Positions 14,301 through 22,800 of a stretch of DNA of 25,873 bases are shown here, piece by piece. Under the pieces are notes generated by a model. It ran no database searches and was not told the DNA's origin. It saw nothing but the letters and a program-made list of their open reading frames with translations. The stretch is taken from IMG/VR virus record IMGVR_UViG_3300025570_000099, positions 1 through 25,873 of that record; one strand, 5' to 3'. Numbering within the stretch: position 1 is the stretch's first letter; each line of letters begins with the position of its first letter. A program made the position numbers and the translations under genes. This DNA is from a virus.

Positions 14301-15526
14301 ATGCAGCTAACTTTACTGAATCTAACCGCTTTAGAATGCAAGAGTTGAATACGCATGTACAGGTTATGTCGCAGAACGAACAGCTTAAGCAAAACGCTGA
14401 CATGGCTAAACTGTCTATGCAAGAAAAAATTAGTCTTGCAAACTTGACGCAAAAGAACGCAGCAGATTCAGAAAGCATGAGTGCAGAAAATGTTGCTGAG
14501 CTTCAGATGTACGAAAAGAAAATGGCAGCTGGTCAGCTTAATGCACAGCTTGCACAACAGATGGGCCTTGCAAATTTAAGTAACGAGCAATCTGCTGCGA
14601 TGTTTAACGCACAAATAAACGCTAATTTAGATATGAAGCAGTTTGATGCTAATCAACAGATGGCGCTTGCAAATAGTCAGTTTATGCAAACTATGACAGC
14701 TACGCAGTTTAGCGCGGATCAACAGTCAGCTATTCAAAACGCTACAATGTTGACACAAGTAGACTTAGCTAATGCTGATGCAAGGACTCGTGTGTCTGTA
14801 GAAAATGCTAAGAACTTTTTAACTATGGACATGGCTAACCTTAGCAACAAGCAACAGGGCATTGTTATGGATCAACAGATGGCTCAACAGGCTTTGTTAT
14901 CTGATCAGGCCGCTAAAAACGCCGCGCTTCAGTTTGGCGCAACATCTCAAAACCAGATGGATCAGTTTATGATCAGTCAAGCTAATAACATGGCGCAGTT
15001 TAACACTAGTGCAACAAACGCTATGAGGTCTTTTAATGTAACTGAATCAAATCGCATGGCAGCTATTGAAGCAGGCAACACACTACAAGCCGATCAGTTT
15101 ACTGCGCAGCTTGAAGCAGACATCAATAAGTTTAATACTTCTATTGATACGCAGCGAGACCAGTGGAATGCAGCAAATGCACAGGCTATTGAGCAGTCTA
15201 ATATTCAGTGGCGTAGACAAGCAAACACTGCCGATACAGCAGCAGCTAATGCGGCTAATCAGCAAAATGTTCAAAATGCTTATAACATTTCTGCGCTAGA
15301 TCAGACTCAAATGTGGCAGCAACTGCGCGATGAAGCCGCTTATATACGGCAGAGCTACGAAAATAATGAGCAGCGGGAAGCACAGTTAATTGCAACGGCT
15401 ATTGGAAATGAGAGTGCAACAAGCAGCAAAGACACAGGAACAACTACAGCTTCGTTGATAAAGATCTTAGGAAGTTATGGGTATAAATCAGCAACTACAC
15501 CAATTACGTATGCAGGCGGAGGATAG
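11333..15526 (+). CDS. Large Gln/Ala-rich helical internal virion (ejection) protein
   Basis: The 1397-residue product has a basic N-terminus (MSKKRKLRDTKKSLKQLKAK) followed by YAAGGYGYGGG, a low-complexity region to about residue 270, an Ala/Glu/Thr-rich region with many 'AAQ' and 'GEA' motifs to about 640, then a long Gln/Ala/Asn-rich helical part (about 640-1340) made of related repeats, and a C-terminus ending in TYAGGG. No enzymatic motif is seen. Size, composition and position at the head of the block after the tail genes fit the internal core/ejection proteins of podoviruses, as in marine relatives. AAGGA at 11321-11325 serves the start. The stop lies within 4 bases of the next ATG. 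It might alternatively be an extended tail-associated structural protein. Confidence 0.68.
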   Translation: MSKKRKLRDTKKSLKQLKAKRANYAAGGYGYGGGSSSSRERLVRMVPIKEERDTASNERNVMAPQVMTRGEDGNMYPNPIAAAEANERYAASQSSRTSRTGLPTSRGTGNLNNTTSYIFDGVDFSGVLPQNSESSESSEAPVGMPIYDPGRPELRQMQAVKTGIGAASTSSIESLKRAAGYGDRGAAEALRGYGISTDIQRLANMKDIQAKAVSAGELIAAQGEAAQADVAGVASQADQYADKYVEQYPEWNAKQKAEAKQWAYNQRTGVKSPMPSWLMNSDFLKGIEAANNMEYDTTSREATSYEAAKAERLTDTKAAQGEVSVTAEADQATAATVDTAQRDKAAEEAAMGVAATRPEERDYATAVTTDERFTVDEPEDIDVTTREAQVISQEEMDRLSQIAQERGVDVRDIPEYELAQTRQVQVGQAAQMGYTPRLGETPEAVVVRAETYGADFTPQGGKTEIDAIPAYIKASKRVAQVGEASQRIAAELGDVPSTDLEGRQAITGEAPKGDAAQIGGIPTMAAATMQAVTGQERTVAAADMMEVVADVPPEVTAAVAQDPATVEAQIDSGEDPKVTAAVAALPTEALVSTQMEGLLAGMEDGETPAWARPAVAAIESQMARRGLSASSVGRDALFNAIIQSALPMAQSNAQALQARAQQNLSNEQQANLASAQNTMQVRMQNLANRQTAASQTAEMAQQIKVQQGTFEQQAVMTTAQQAQETALANAQMAQQRAQQESSQRQQAAISQLSTSSQLDLANLQALNAAGAQNLNAEQQAKLQTYNAQVNKIVRQADLNQDMEKANLSPALQVEMQRISEINAAAKDTMTAEQTERLTNLQALIDFRKTDASFAQQMDMANMSNEQQIELAMLQDRAATDSANFTADNQFRLQELNNIVSRSTRQAELNARMEEVNLDASLKVELSELAEKNTTSRANMTAEQQTRLANLQTLVDFRKTNAALAQQMDTANLANEQQMELANLQERSATDAANFTESNRFRMQELNTHVQVMSQNEQLKQNADMAKLSMQEKISLANLTQKNAADSESMSAENVAELQMYEKKMAAGQLNAQLAQQMGLANLSNEQSAAMFNAQINANLDMKQFDANQQMALANSQFMQTMTATQFSADQQSAIQNATMLTQVDLANADARTRVSVENAKNFLTMDMANLSNKQQGIVMDQQMAQQALLSDQAAKNAALQFGATSQNQMDQFMISQANNMAQFNTSATNAMRSFNVTESNRMAAIEAGNTLQADQFTAQLEADINKFNTSIDTQRDQWNAANAQAIEQSNIQWRRQANTADTAAANAANQQNVQNAYNISALDQTQMWQQLRDEAAYIRQSYENNEQREAQLIATAIGNESATSSKDTGTTTASLIKILGSYGYKSATTPITYAGGG
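13478..14640 (+). repeat. Tandem 110-residue helical repeats in the 1397-residue protein
   Basis: The unit begins near M(T/S)AEQ and includes FRKT..., AQQMDxANxxNEQQ, TDxANFT and RxQELN. The unit-start ATG falls at 13817, 14147 and 14477, and the QQM Met codon at 13901, 14231 and 14561: spacing is exactly 330 bp each time. A more diverged 113-residue unit begins at 13478. The third 110-residue unit fades after its first half, although MDMANLSNKQQ recurs at 14825. Confidence 0.82.
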
Positions 15527-15529
15527 ATA

Positions 15530-16906
15530 ATGGGCTTATTTAGTAAAATTTGGAAAGGCGTTAAAACAGGTGTCAAAAGTATTGGCAAAGGAATTAAAAG
15601 CGCGTTTAAAAAGTTTGGCAAGTTTATGAATAAGATTGGCATACTTGGTCAAATAGCTATGATGTTTATTTTGCCGGGAATTGGTCAAGCTTTAGGGTCG
15701 ATGTGGACAGGCATAGCGGGCCAGACAGCCGCTCAAGGAGCCGCCGCTGCCGCTTCAGCCAGTGCGTCTGCTGTAGCCGGAGCCACTGCCGCAGGGGCTA
15801 CAGCTAGTGCCGCTGCTGCCGCAGGCGCTACAGCCGCCGCAGGTGTTTCAACAGTTGCTTCAGGTTTAGCAGGTTATACTGGAGCTTTATCTGGCGTAGC
15901 TAATGCGGCAGGAAACATGATGCGGTTTGTTAGCAGTACTGTTGGTAAAGCAGGAACAGTGTTTAACAATATTACTCAGGGCATTACTGAAACTCTTGGA
16001 AACTTTGCAAAAACTGCGGGTAAAAAACTAGGCTTTAAAGGCGACATGTTTGCAAATGCAGCAGACAATTTCTTTGGCCCCGGAAATAGCGCGTCTTCCA
16101 GAAGTTTTGGAGAAGCATCTAGGTTTGGAAATTTAACAGAGTCTAAAAGTTTTTTTACAGCTAGAGACACTCAGTATGAAAAAGCATTTAAAGCTACAGC
16201 AGATGACGCATCTAAAGCAATTACTGACACGCCTGTTAAATCAACGGATATGCAAGGAAGTACAACAACAGACAACAACTTTAGACAAGCAAGCATGGAC
16301 ACCGCTCCTAAGATTTCAAACGATCCTCTTAACGATCTTTCCGAAAGACAGATAAATGACTATGCCGCTCAAGTAACAGACAAAGAATGGATAGATCAAG
16401 GCTTCTCACTTAAAGGTCAAATGGGAGATATTGAATATAAGATGGGCGATAAAAACTGGTATGTCTCTCCTGAAAATCTTTCTAAAATGGACAACTCTCA
16501 ACTATTTGAATCTTTTCAAACAGGTAAAATGAGGGGAAGTGCATTCTCAGAAGGTGTAAAAGATTTAGGTCAAAACTTCTTAGACTTGCCTAAAAATATG
16601 TACAATGAAGGAAGAAGTTTTTTAAGCAACCCATTAGAAGGAGCTACTGGTAAGTTACAAAATAAAGCAGTTACTAGAGTCGCTCAAGAAATGGGTCTTG
16701 AAGAAAAGCCAGTATATAATCAGTATGCTTATGCCGCTGCTATACCTACGTTTCAAACAGCAGACGTAGGCACTTATGGCGCTCCAGAACTTATGAATGC
16801 TCGCGCTTTTGAACAACAGGTAACGAACAATCCAATGCCTTATGGCTATACCGCTTTTCAGTATGACAGCTATATGAAGCAATCTAACCAGTATGGCACA
16901 GCATAA
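15530..16906 (+). CDS. Internal virion protein with Lys-ladder amphipathic N-terminus and Ala/Gly-rich membrane-like segment
   Basis: The 458-residue protein starts MGLFSKIWKGVKTGVKSIG. Residues 1-36 hold ten Lys at 6, 9, 12, 16, 20, 23, 27, 28, 31 and 35 and no acidic residue, giving an amphipathic cationic helix. Residues 37-60 are hydrophobic (ILGQIAMMFILPGIG), and 66-130 are almost only Ala, Gly, Ser, Thr and Val. The rest is polar and helical, with NPMPYGYTAFQYDSY near the C-terminus. No catalytic motif is seen. Neighbours suggest a core protein released into the envelope during DNA entry, where the N-terminal region could insert into a membrane (inference). GGAGG at 15518-15522, inside the end of the previous gene, serves as ribosome site. 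Confidence 0.66.
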   Translation: MGLFSKIWKGVKTGVKSIGKGIKSAFKKFGKFMNKIGILGQIAMMFILPGIGQALGSMWTGIAGQTAAQGAAAAASASASAVAGATAAGATASAAAAAGATAAAGVSTVASGLAGYTGALSGVANAAGNMMRFVSSTVGKAGTVFNNITQGITETLGNFAKTAGKKLGFKGDMFANAADNFFGPGNSASSRSFGEASRFGNLTESKSFFTARDTQYEKAFKATADDASKAITDTPVKSTDMQGSTTTDNNFRQASMDTAPKISNDPLNDLSERQINDYAAQVTDKEWIDQGFSLKGQMGDIEYKMGDKNWYVSPENLSKMDNSQLFESFQTGKMRGSAFSEGVKDLGQNFLDLPKNMYNEGRSFLSNPLEGATGKLQNKAVTRVAQEMGLEEKPVYNQYAYAAAIPTFQTADVGTYGAPELMNARAFEQQVTNNPMPYGYTAFQYDSYMKQSNQYGTA

Positions 16907-16919
16907 GAGGTTTTAAATT

Positions 16920-17543
16920 ATGGCGACAGTAGAAGAAGAATACAAAAAGATACAGATGAGTGGCAAGCGCCCAATTCCGGGACAGTCGTTAACAAACGAT
17001 CCTGAGAAACCTGAGCTTTACGAAAAAGCTCCTGAGTTTGTTTCAGTTCACGCTGCTTCTGAATATATGTTTGGAAAGCTTATTGAGCCAGATGCATACA
17101 CTTCAATCATGGAAGCTGTAGACGAAGGCGTGGCGATCATGGACATAACTCAGTCTCTTCTTTTTGTAGAGTTTCAAGAAGGTAAATTTAATCCTGATTT
17201 AATGTTTATGTTAGTTGAACCTGTTGCATATATGATTATTGCTCTTGCTGAAAAATTAGACTTATCTATGGTTATTTATCGTGGTGAAGAAGAAGATGAA
17301 GAAGCAGAACAACAGTTTCTTGGCCTGACTGTTGCAGAAGACAGACTTAAAAAGCTTCAAAAAGCAGGGCAAACTGGACGGGTTCCAGCTAGTGTTATTA
17401 CACCTAAGATGGCAGAACAGATAGAAGAGCTTCCTGAGTTACCTGAAGTAGGGACAAACAAACAAAGCTTACTAGGTTCTCCAGCAGACGCGCCTGTTTC
17501 CACATCACCAGAGAGCTTAATGGCTCCACCACAAGGAGCTTAA
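16920..17543 (+). CDS. Virion-associated protein of unknown function
   Basis: This 207-residue acidic protein has a conserved-looking core: PIPGQSLTNDPEKPELYEK (residues about 18-36), ASEYMFGKLIEP, then AIMDITQSLLFVEFQEGKF and PDLMFMLVEPVAYMIIALAE (about 72-108), which is hydrophobic but probably buried helix and not a membrane segment. An acidic run (EEEDEEAEQQ) and a Pro-rich tail follow. I recall the 'PGQSLTND...' and 'MLVEPVAYM' patterns in other marine phages at the same place among internal virion genes, with no assigned function. AGAGG precedes the start. The gene is 4 bases from the next start. A chaperone or minor core component is possible; the sequence does not tell. Confidence 0.65.
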   Translation: MATVEEEYKKIQMSGKRPIPGQSLTNDPEKPELYEKAPEFVSVHAASEYMFGKLIEPDAYTSIMEAVDEGVAIMDITQSLLFVEFQEGKFNPDLMFMLVEPVAYMIIALAEKLDLSMVIYRGEEEDEEAEQQFLGLTVAEDRLKKLQKAGQTGRVPASVITPKMAEQIEELPELPEVGTNKQSLLGSPADAPVSTSPESLMAPPQGA

Positions 17544-17547
17544 AAGA

Positions 17548-19809
17548 ATGGCTATTAGAGAATTTGGACAGTCGTTGCTTGCAGACGTTAGAAAACGTAA
17601 AGATGACCAAGCTAAGAAAAACAAACCTTCTACTTTAGACAAGGCGTTAATGGTTGGAGCTGCTGTTATACCCATGATAGGGGCTTCTAAAGTTACCGAA
17701 CAGTTTAATAACTTTTCACAAAACAAAGAAGTGTTAGATACTAACATTATGCTTACTGCCGCTGAGCGTGTAGATAAAAAATTAAATGCAGTTACAGCCG
17801 CACTAGATGAGAAAGGGTTTTCAGCAAAACAATATTTTTTAGAAGAGCAAGCAGAACGAGATATGGAAGCTGCTTTAGCTCAAAATGAAAAATTTAATAA
17901 AGACACAGCTTCTCAAACTCTTTATAAAAATACGTTCCGTAATGATTTTATGAAAAATCAACAAACTATTGCTAAAGCTGAGTTAGCCGCCTCTCAATAC
18001 GAACAAGCTTTAGAAGCTCAAGAACGCTTTAAAGCTTCTGGAACTAAAGAACAAGCTTTTGCTTTAGGCCAATCTAAATTAGCGCGTGGGCCGTTGACAG
18101 CGTTCTTTGGCGCTGAGAAAAGAGAAGCTGCCGCAGTCGAGTCATATAGAAGTTCAATGTTTGCACAGAGCGCAGGGCGACTTGCAATGTTTGATGAAGT
18201 TCTTAAAACAACGGGTGGTGATTTTGTTGAAGCTCGTGAGATTGAAAAGACTTTAAATTTGGACGAATCTAGAACAGACCGCCCAGTATTTAGAGAAGAG
18301 GTAATAGACGGCGTAGTAATTCAAATTGCGGGTAAAAAAGACGTAAACGGTAAGATTACATGGGACAAGAATCCTCAAGATATTAAGCGATTTGACATTC
18401 GATCACCCCTTGGCAAAACAAAAACTCTTTTAGCTCAGTTTAACGTAGTTGAAAAATTGTCGACAGACATAGACTCTGCGGGCCAATCTGCTGCCATTAA
18501 AGAAGGTTTTAAAATGGTTCCTAAAACTGAAGCAGAGTTTGAAAATAACATGGAGATATACAAAAAGTATATACAAAGTAACGGTTTAGTAACTCTTTCT
18601 GAGAATGAAAAAGCAGGTAAAAAATTACTAGCAGAGTCGTTAATTAAATTAGTAAATAGTGAGTCTTACTTACGCGAACAAAATGATTACGAGAGAGGTG
18701 AAGTAGAAATAGCAGAGCTGAAATCTAACATTGCTGCAAACAACGAAGGCGTTACAGGTGAGCAGCTTGAAACAATTTTTAAAGACAACAAAAAATTACA
18801 AAGTGCTTTAACTAGTAACAACGCAATTGCTATTAATTTAGCAAATAGAAAAACAGAAGTTGCACTACAAGTTTATCAAGCCTATCCAACTATAGATCCC
18901 GAATACGTTAGAGAACCCGCACCTGTAAGTGAAGTTGAAGCACCTATTACTAATACAGGAGCTAGTTTTGTAGGCGCTGACGCAACGGCTGCCGATTCAA
19001 AAGGCGTTCGGTTTAACAACTGGTTAAATATTAAAGAAGATTTAGAAAAAGAAAAAGATAATGAGTGGTACGGAAAAGTTGGTTCAGACGGCACCTTTCT
19101 TCAGTTTGAAACCGCTGCACAGGGTGTACGCGCAGCAGACAAAGTATTAATAAGTTATGCAAACAAAGACATCAACACTGTTTCAGATGTCATTACAGCT
19201 TGGGCACCTCCTACAGATAACAACCCAACTGAAGACTATATTGATTATGTTGCTGATAGCTTAGGAATAGATGAAGGAGCAGTAATAGACTTAAACGATC
19301 CTGAAGTTCGAGCAGATCTTCTTTCAGCAATGAGCATGTTAGAAAGCGAAAAAGAAGTTAGCCCCGATGAAATTTTAAGTCTTATTACTTCAGCTAATGC
19401 AGAAGCAGAAGCAGAAGCAGAAACTGTGGATCAAACAGGAGAGTTGGCGGACGATCTAGGTATTAAAATAATTAGCAGTTCTCCACCTAAGCCTCAAAGA
19501 AAAGTTTTTGGGATTAAAACAACAAGCGGAAAAAGTTTACAGACTGTCAAAGAAGATTTAGATCGTCTTGATACTGAGCTTTTAGAGGACTTACCTACCA
19601 CTCAAAGAAAAAGACTTTTAAAACGCAGGGCAAAAGCGCAAGTAGAGTTAGACAAATTTGAAAGGGTAGCTAAAATTAAAGATCCTACATATACTTCTAC
19701 GCCTTCTAAAGTCTACGCAGTTAGGATGCTTGAAGAAGACAAAAGAACAATGAGCCAAGAAGATGCAATTGCTAATTATGTGAGTCGAATGAAAGGGGAA
19801 ATAAAATAA
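17548..19809 (+). CDS. Internal virion protein with a cell-wall-hydrolase-like domain
   Basis: The 753-residue protein has a hydrophobic patch near residues 33-47 (ALMVGAAVIPMIGA), a long charged helical region (60-450), and at about 486-605 a domain with GVRFNNWLNI, then WYGKVGSDGTFLQFETAAQGVRA and VISAWAP-like VITAWAPP followed by EDYIDYVADSLG. This matches the phage domain usually written 'NNPGNI...W.G..G.DG.F..F....GIRA...WAPP.EN.T..YI..VA', seen in virion proteins and thought to act on peptidoglycan. The normal NNPGN is NNWLN here, so activity is doubtful. After a short AEAEAEAE tract the C-terminus is basic and helical. Position between core proteins fits an ejected protein that helps pass the cell wall, as T7 gp16 does with its own hydrolase domain. 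Confidence 0.68.
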   Translation: MAIREFGQSLLADVRKRKDDQAKKNKPSTLDKALMVGAAVIPMIGASKVTEQFNNFSQNKEVLDTNIMLTAAERVDKKLNAVTAALDEKGFSAKQYFLEEQAERDMEAALAQNEKFNKDTASQTLYKNTFRNDFMKNQQTIAKAELAASQYEQALEAQERFKASGTKEQAFALGQSKLARGPLTAFFGAEKREAAAVESYRSSMFAQSAGRLAMFDEVLKTTGGDFVEAREIEKTLNLDESRTDRPVFREEVIDGVVIQIAGKKDVNGKITWDKNPQDIKRFDIRSPLGKTKTLLAQFNVVEKLSTDIDSAGQSAAIKEGFKMVPKTEAEFENNMEIYKKYIQSNGLVTLSENEKAGKKLLAESLIKLVNSESYLREQNDYERGEVEIAELKSNIAANNEGVTGEQLETIFKDNKKLQSALTSNNAIAINLANRKTEVALQVYQAYPTIDPEYVREPAPVSEVEAPITNTGASFVGADATAADSKGVRFNNWLNIKEDLEKEKDNEWYGKVGSDGTFLQFETAAQGVRAADKVLISYANKDINTVSDVITAWAPPTDNNPTEDYIDYVADSLGIDEGAVIDLNDPEVRADLLSAMSMLESEKEVSPDEILSLITSANAEAEAEAETVDQTGELADDLGIKIISSSPPKPQRKVFGIKTTSGKSLQTVKEDLDRLDTELLEDLPTTQRKRLLKRRAKAQVELDKFERVAKIKDPTYTSTPSKVYAVRMLEEDKRTMSQEDAIANYVSRMKGEIK
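19399..19422 (+). repeat. Four tandem GCAGAA hexamers (Ala-Glu repeats)
   Basis: GCAGAA occurs four times without interruption at 19399-19422 and encodes AEAEAEAE between the hydrolase-like domain and the C-terminal helices. Gain or loss of a unit would keep the frame. Confidence 0.9.
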
Positions 19810-22800
19810 TGTCTCAGACAACTTTAGAACTTTCAAATGGCACTACGGTTACACTCGAACACCCTGAAGGAGTAACTAAAGAACAGCTTAGACGTTTTGC
19901 AGAAAAAGAACAGAAGCTTACAGAAAACGCAGCAGCTAAAGACACTACTAAGTATTTAGAAGATAAAGAATCTCCTAGCGTAGGGACAGATCTAAAGCGA
20001 GTGTTGTTAGACACACAACGAGACGTAGTAAGTTTAATAGATTATCTTCCCGGAGATGCGTTTGGTTTAGATGATATGGGAACTTTAACTAAGCAAAAGG
20101 AGTTAAGCCGCCTTGCAGGTTTTGGGTATCTTGAAACTTCTGAGCATATTGATCCGCTAACAGGTAAAATCAAAGCTCCTGAAACTGCTATAGGGATAGC
20201 TGCGTCTATTGTTCCGTATGTTGCAGGAGCAGGTGCGTTAGTTAAAGCCGTGCCTAAGCTTGCTATGAAGTTTGCACCTAAGCTTGCAGCTCGTTCTGTT
20301 CCTAAAGCAGTTCAGTATACAGCAGCAGGCGCGGCCACTTCTCAAGTGCTGACTGATTTAGATGAGAATTTATTTAATGTTGTATCTGATGTTTTCCCAG
20401 AAGGCACACAGAACACTGTAATTCAGGCTTTACAAGCAGATGAAAACGATACGCAAGCTTCTAAGCGTCTCAAAATGTTAATAGGCGATGTAGGACTAGG
20501 TGTTACAGTTGATGCTTTATTTAAAGCTGCACCAATGCTTAAAAATATAATTACTGCTAAAAAACCTACAGCCGATGATGTGGTTGAAGGCTTGAAAGAA
20601 TTTAGTAAAGCTGAAGAACTTACAAAAGTAAGTCTACGTACATCTGATGCAGAAACAAGAGCAGCAGGGAAACCTGTTCCTTTTAGAGGAGACTTACCTA
20701 CTGAGCCACAGGCTTTTAAATCTTCTCCCGATGATCTTGCTCAAATTGAAGCTCAAAAAGCTGAAGGCAAGAAAGGCGTAGCTTGGGCAAAAGCTAAAAT
20801 AAATCAAGTGGGCCAGCAGATCTTTACTTCTAGAGGCTATGCGCCGTCTAAAATGTTTGCAATGTTTAATCAAAGTCAAGCAGAGCAGCGCGGAACAATT
20901 GTTGAAGCTACGCAGATAGCTAGGCGTTTAAACAACTCATTTAAAACTTTTACAGACGAAGCAACTAAAACAACCAACATTGAAAAAGCTCAAGAGTTGT
21001 TGACAACAGACTTATCAAAATATACTACTCTTGATATAAGCAAACAAGCAACGCGCTTGAGTGCAGACCAAGGCATTGGAGTAGAAGTAGCTGAAGCAGT
21101 TTTAGATGCTCGTTATTTAATAGACAAATTATCTAATCAAATTTCAGGAACAAAGGGCTTTAAAAAAGAAGCGTTAAAAAGTATTCAAGAAAACATGGGT
21201 ACATATTTAAGAACTTCTTACAAGGCTTTTGATGATCCTTCTAATTGGAAGCTAGATGATGTTTTAAAACAAACAGCAATTGATGACCTACTACCCAGTA
21301 AAATGGCAGAGGTTGCAGGCAGAGCATCGAGTAAAAACTTTTCTGAAGATAAGATTGCAGAACTTGCAGAACAACTTGCAAGAAAAGATGTAGACGATAT
21401 TTTAAAACAGGTTACAGATAAAGAAACTGTTGATCATCTTACTCAAGTTCAGAGGGTAGCTAAGTTCCACAAGAAAACAGAAGACATGCCTCAAAGTATT
21501 AAAGATCTTTTAGGTGAAATTAAAGATCCAGCCGATAACATTATTTTAAGTGTGAGCAAAGCTGCGCGTATTTACGAAGTCAATAACTTTTATCAAATAG
21601 CTAATCAATTAGGTAAGAACGGCAAGTATATTCAAACTGCTGCGTCTGAAGGTGTACGTAGTAAAAGACTAAGCACTAAAATAACTAACACTAATTCTAT
21701 TCTTGACGGGAAGTATACTACTCCTGAAGTAGCTAAGTTTCTAAATAGACAAGAAGAAACTTTTAAGTTCCTTAGTGAAAATAGTAACGGAGCCGCAGAA
21801 GCGTACAAAGTATTTTTAAAATACAAAGGAACTGCTCAGGCATCTAAGACAGTCTACAGTCATGTTACAGCACTGCGTAACATACTTGGAGGCGCTCAAT
21901 TTGCTATCGCTAACGGAAACTTGTCTGCTATAAACCCCCTTTCTAAAAATAGGGGACACATGAAAGTCTTGTGGAATAACATGGCTGGAAAAGGCGACAA
22001 AGAACTAGATCAAATTTATAAAAAATATGTAGACTTGGGTGTTATTAATACTAACCTTAAAGTCAATCAGTTTAGAGAACTTATTAATATTTCTAGTAAG
22101 GACTTTGGTACAAAGAAGTTGACGACCCTTATAAATCAGAATCCAATCTTAAAAGGTATGGAAAACTTCTACATGGCTACTGATGATTATTTTAAAATGT
22201 CAGGCTTTCTAGACGAACTAGAAACTTTAAAGAAAGCTAAGCCTACTTCTTCGTTGGATGTTTTAGAACGCGAAGCTGCGGATATTATCCAAGACACTAT
22301 TCCTAACTATGATCGAGTGCCTAAAGGACTGAAGAAATTAAACTATCTTCCAGTTGGTAATTTTATTTCTTTTCCCGCTGAGATACTTAGAACAAGCTTT
22401 CATATTGTTAAGCAAGCAAGCAAAGAAATAAACTCAGGTAATACTGTTCTGCGTAACAGGGGACTACGAAGACTTTCAGGATTTACGGCGGCTGCTGTAG
22501 GTGTAAACGAAGCTTCTAAACTATCAGCTAATTTAATAGGGTGGACAGAAGAAGAAAGACAACAACATACACTTTTAGCAGAAGGCAAGTACGACAAGAA
22601 CAGCAGCTTTATTTGGAACCGCAGAGAGAACGGCGACATTACAAAAGTTTCTACTAAGTACTTAGATTCATACAACACTATTAAAGAGCCAGTGTTGGCT
22701 GCTTTAGATAGGATTGTAGACGGTGAGTTAAAGGGTGAGCAGCTTGAAGACTACATCTTTAAAGCAGGCATAGATGGAATGCTTACTCTTTCCACTCCTT

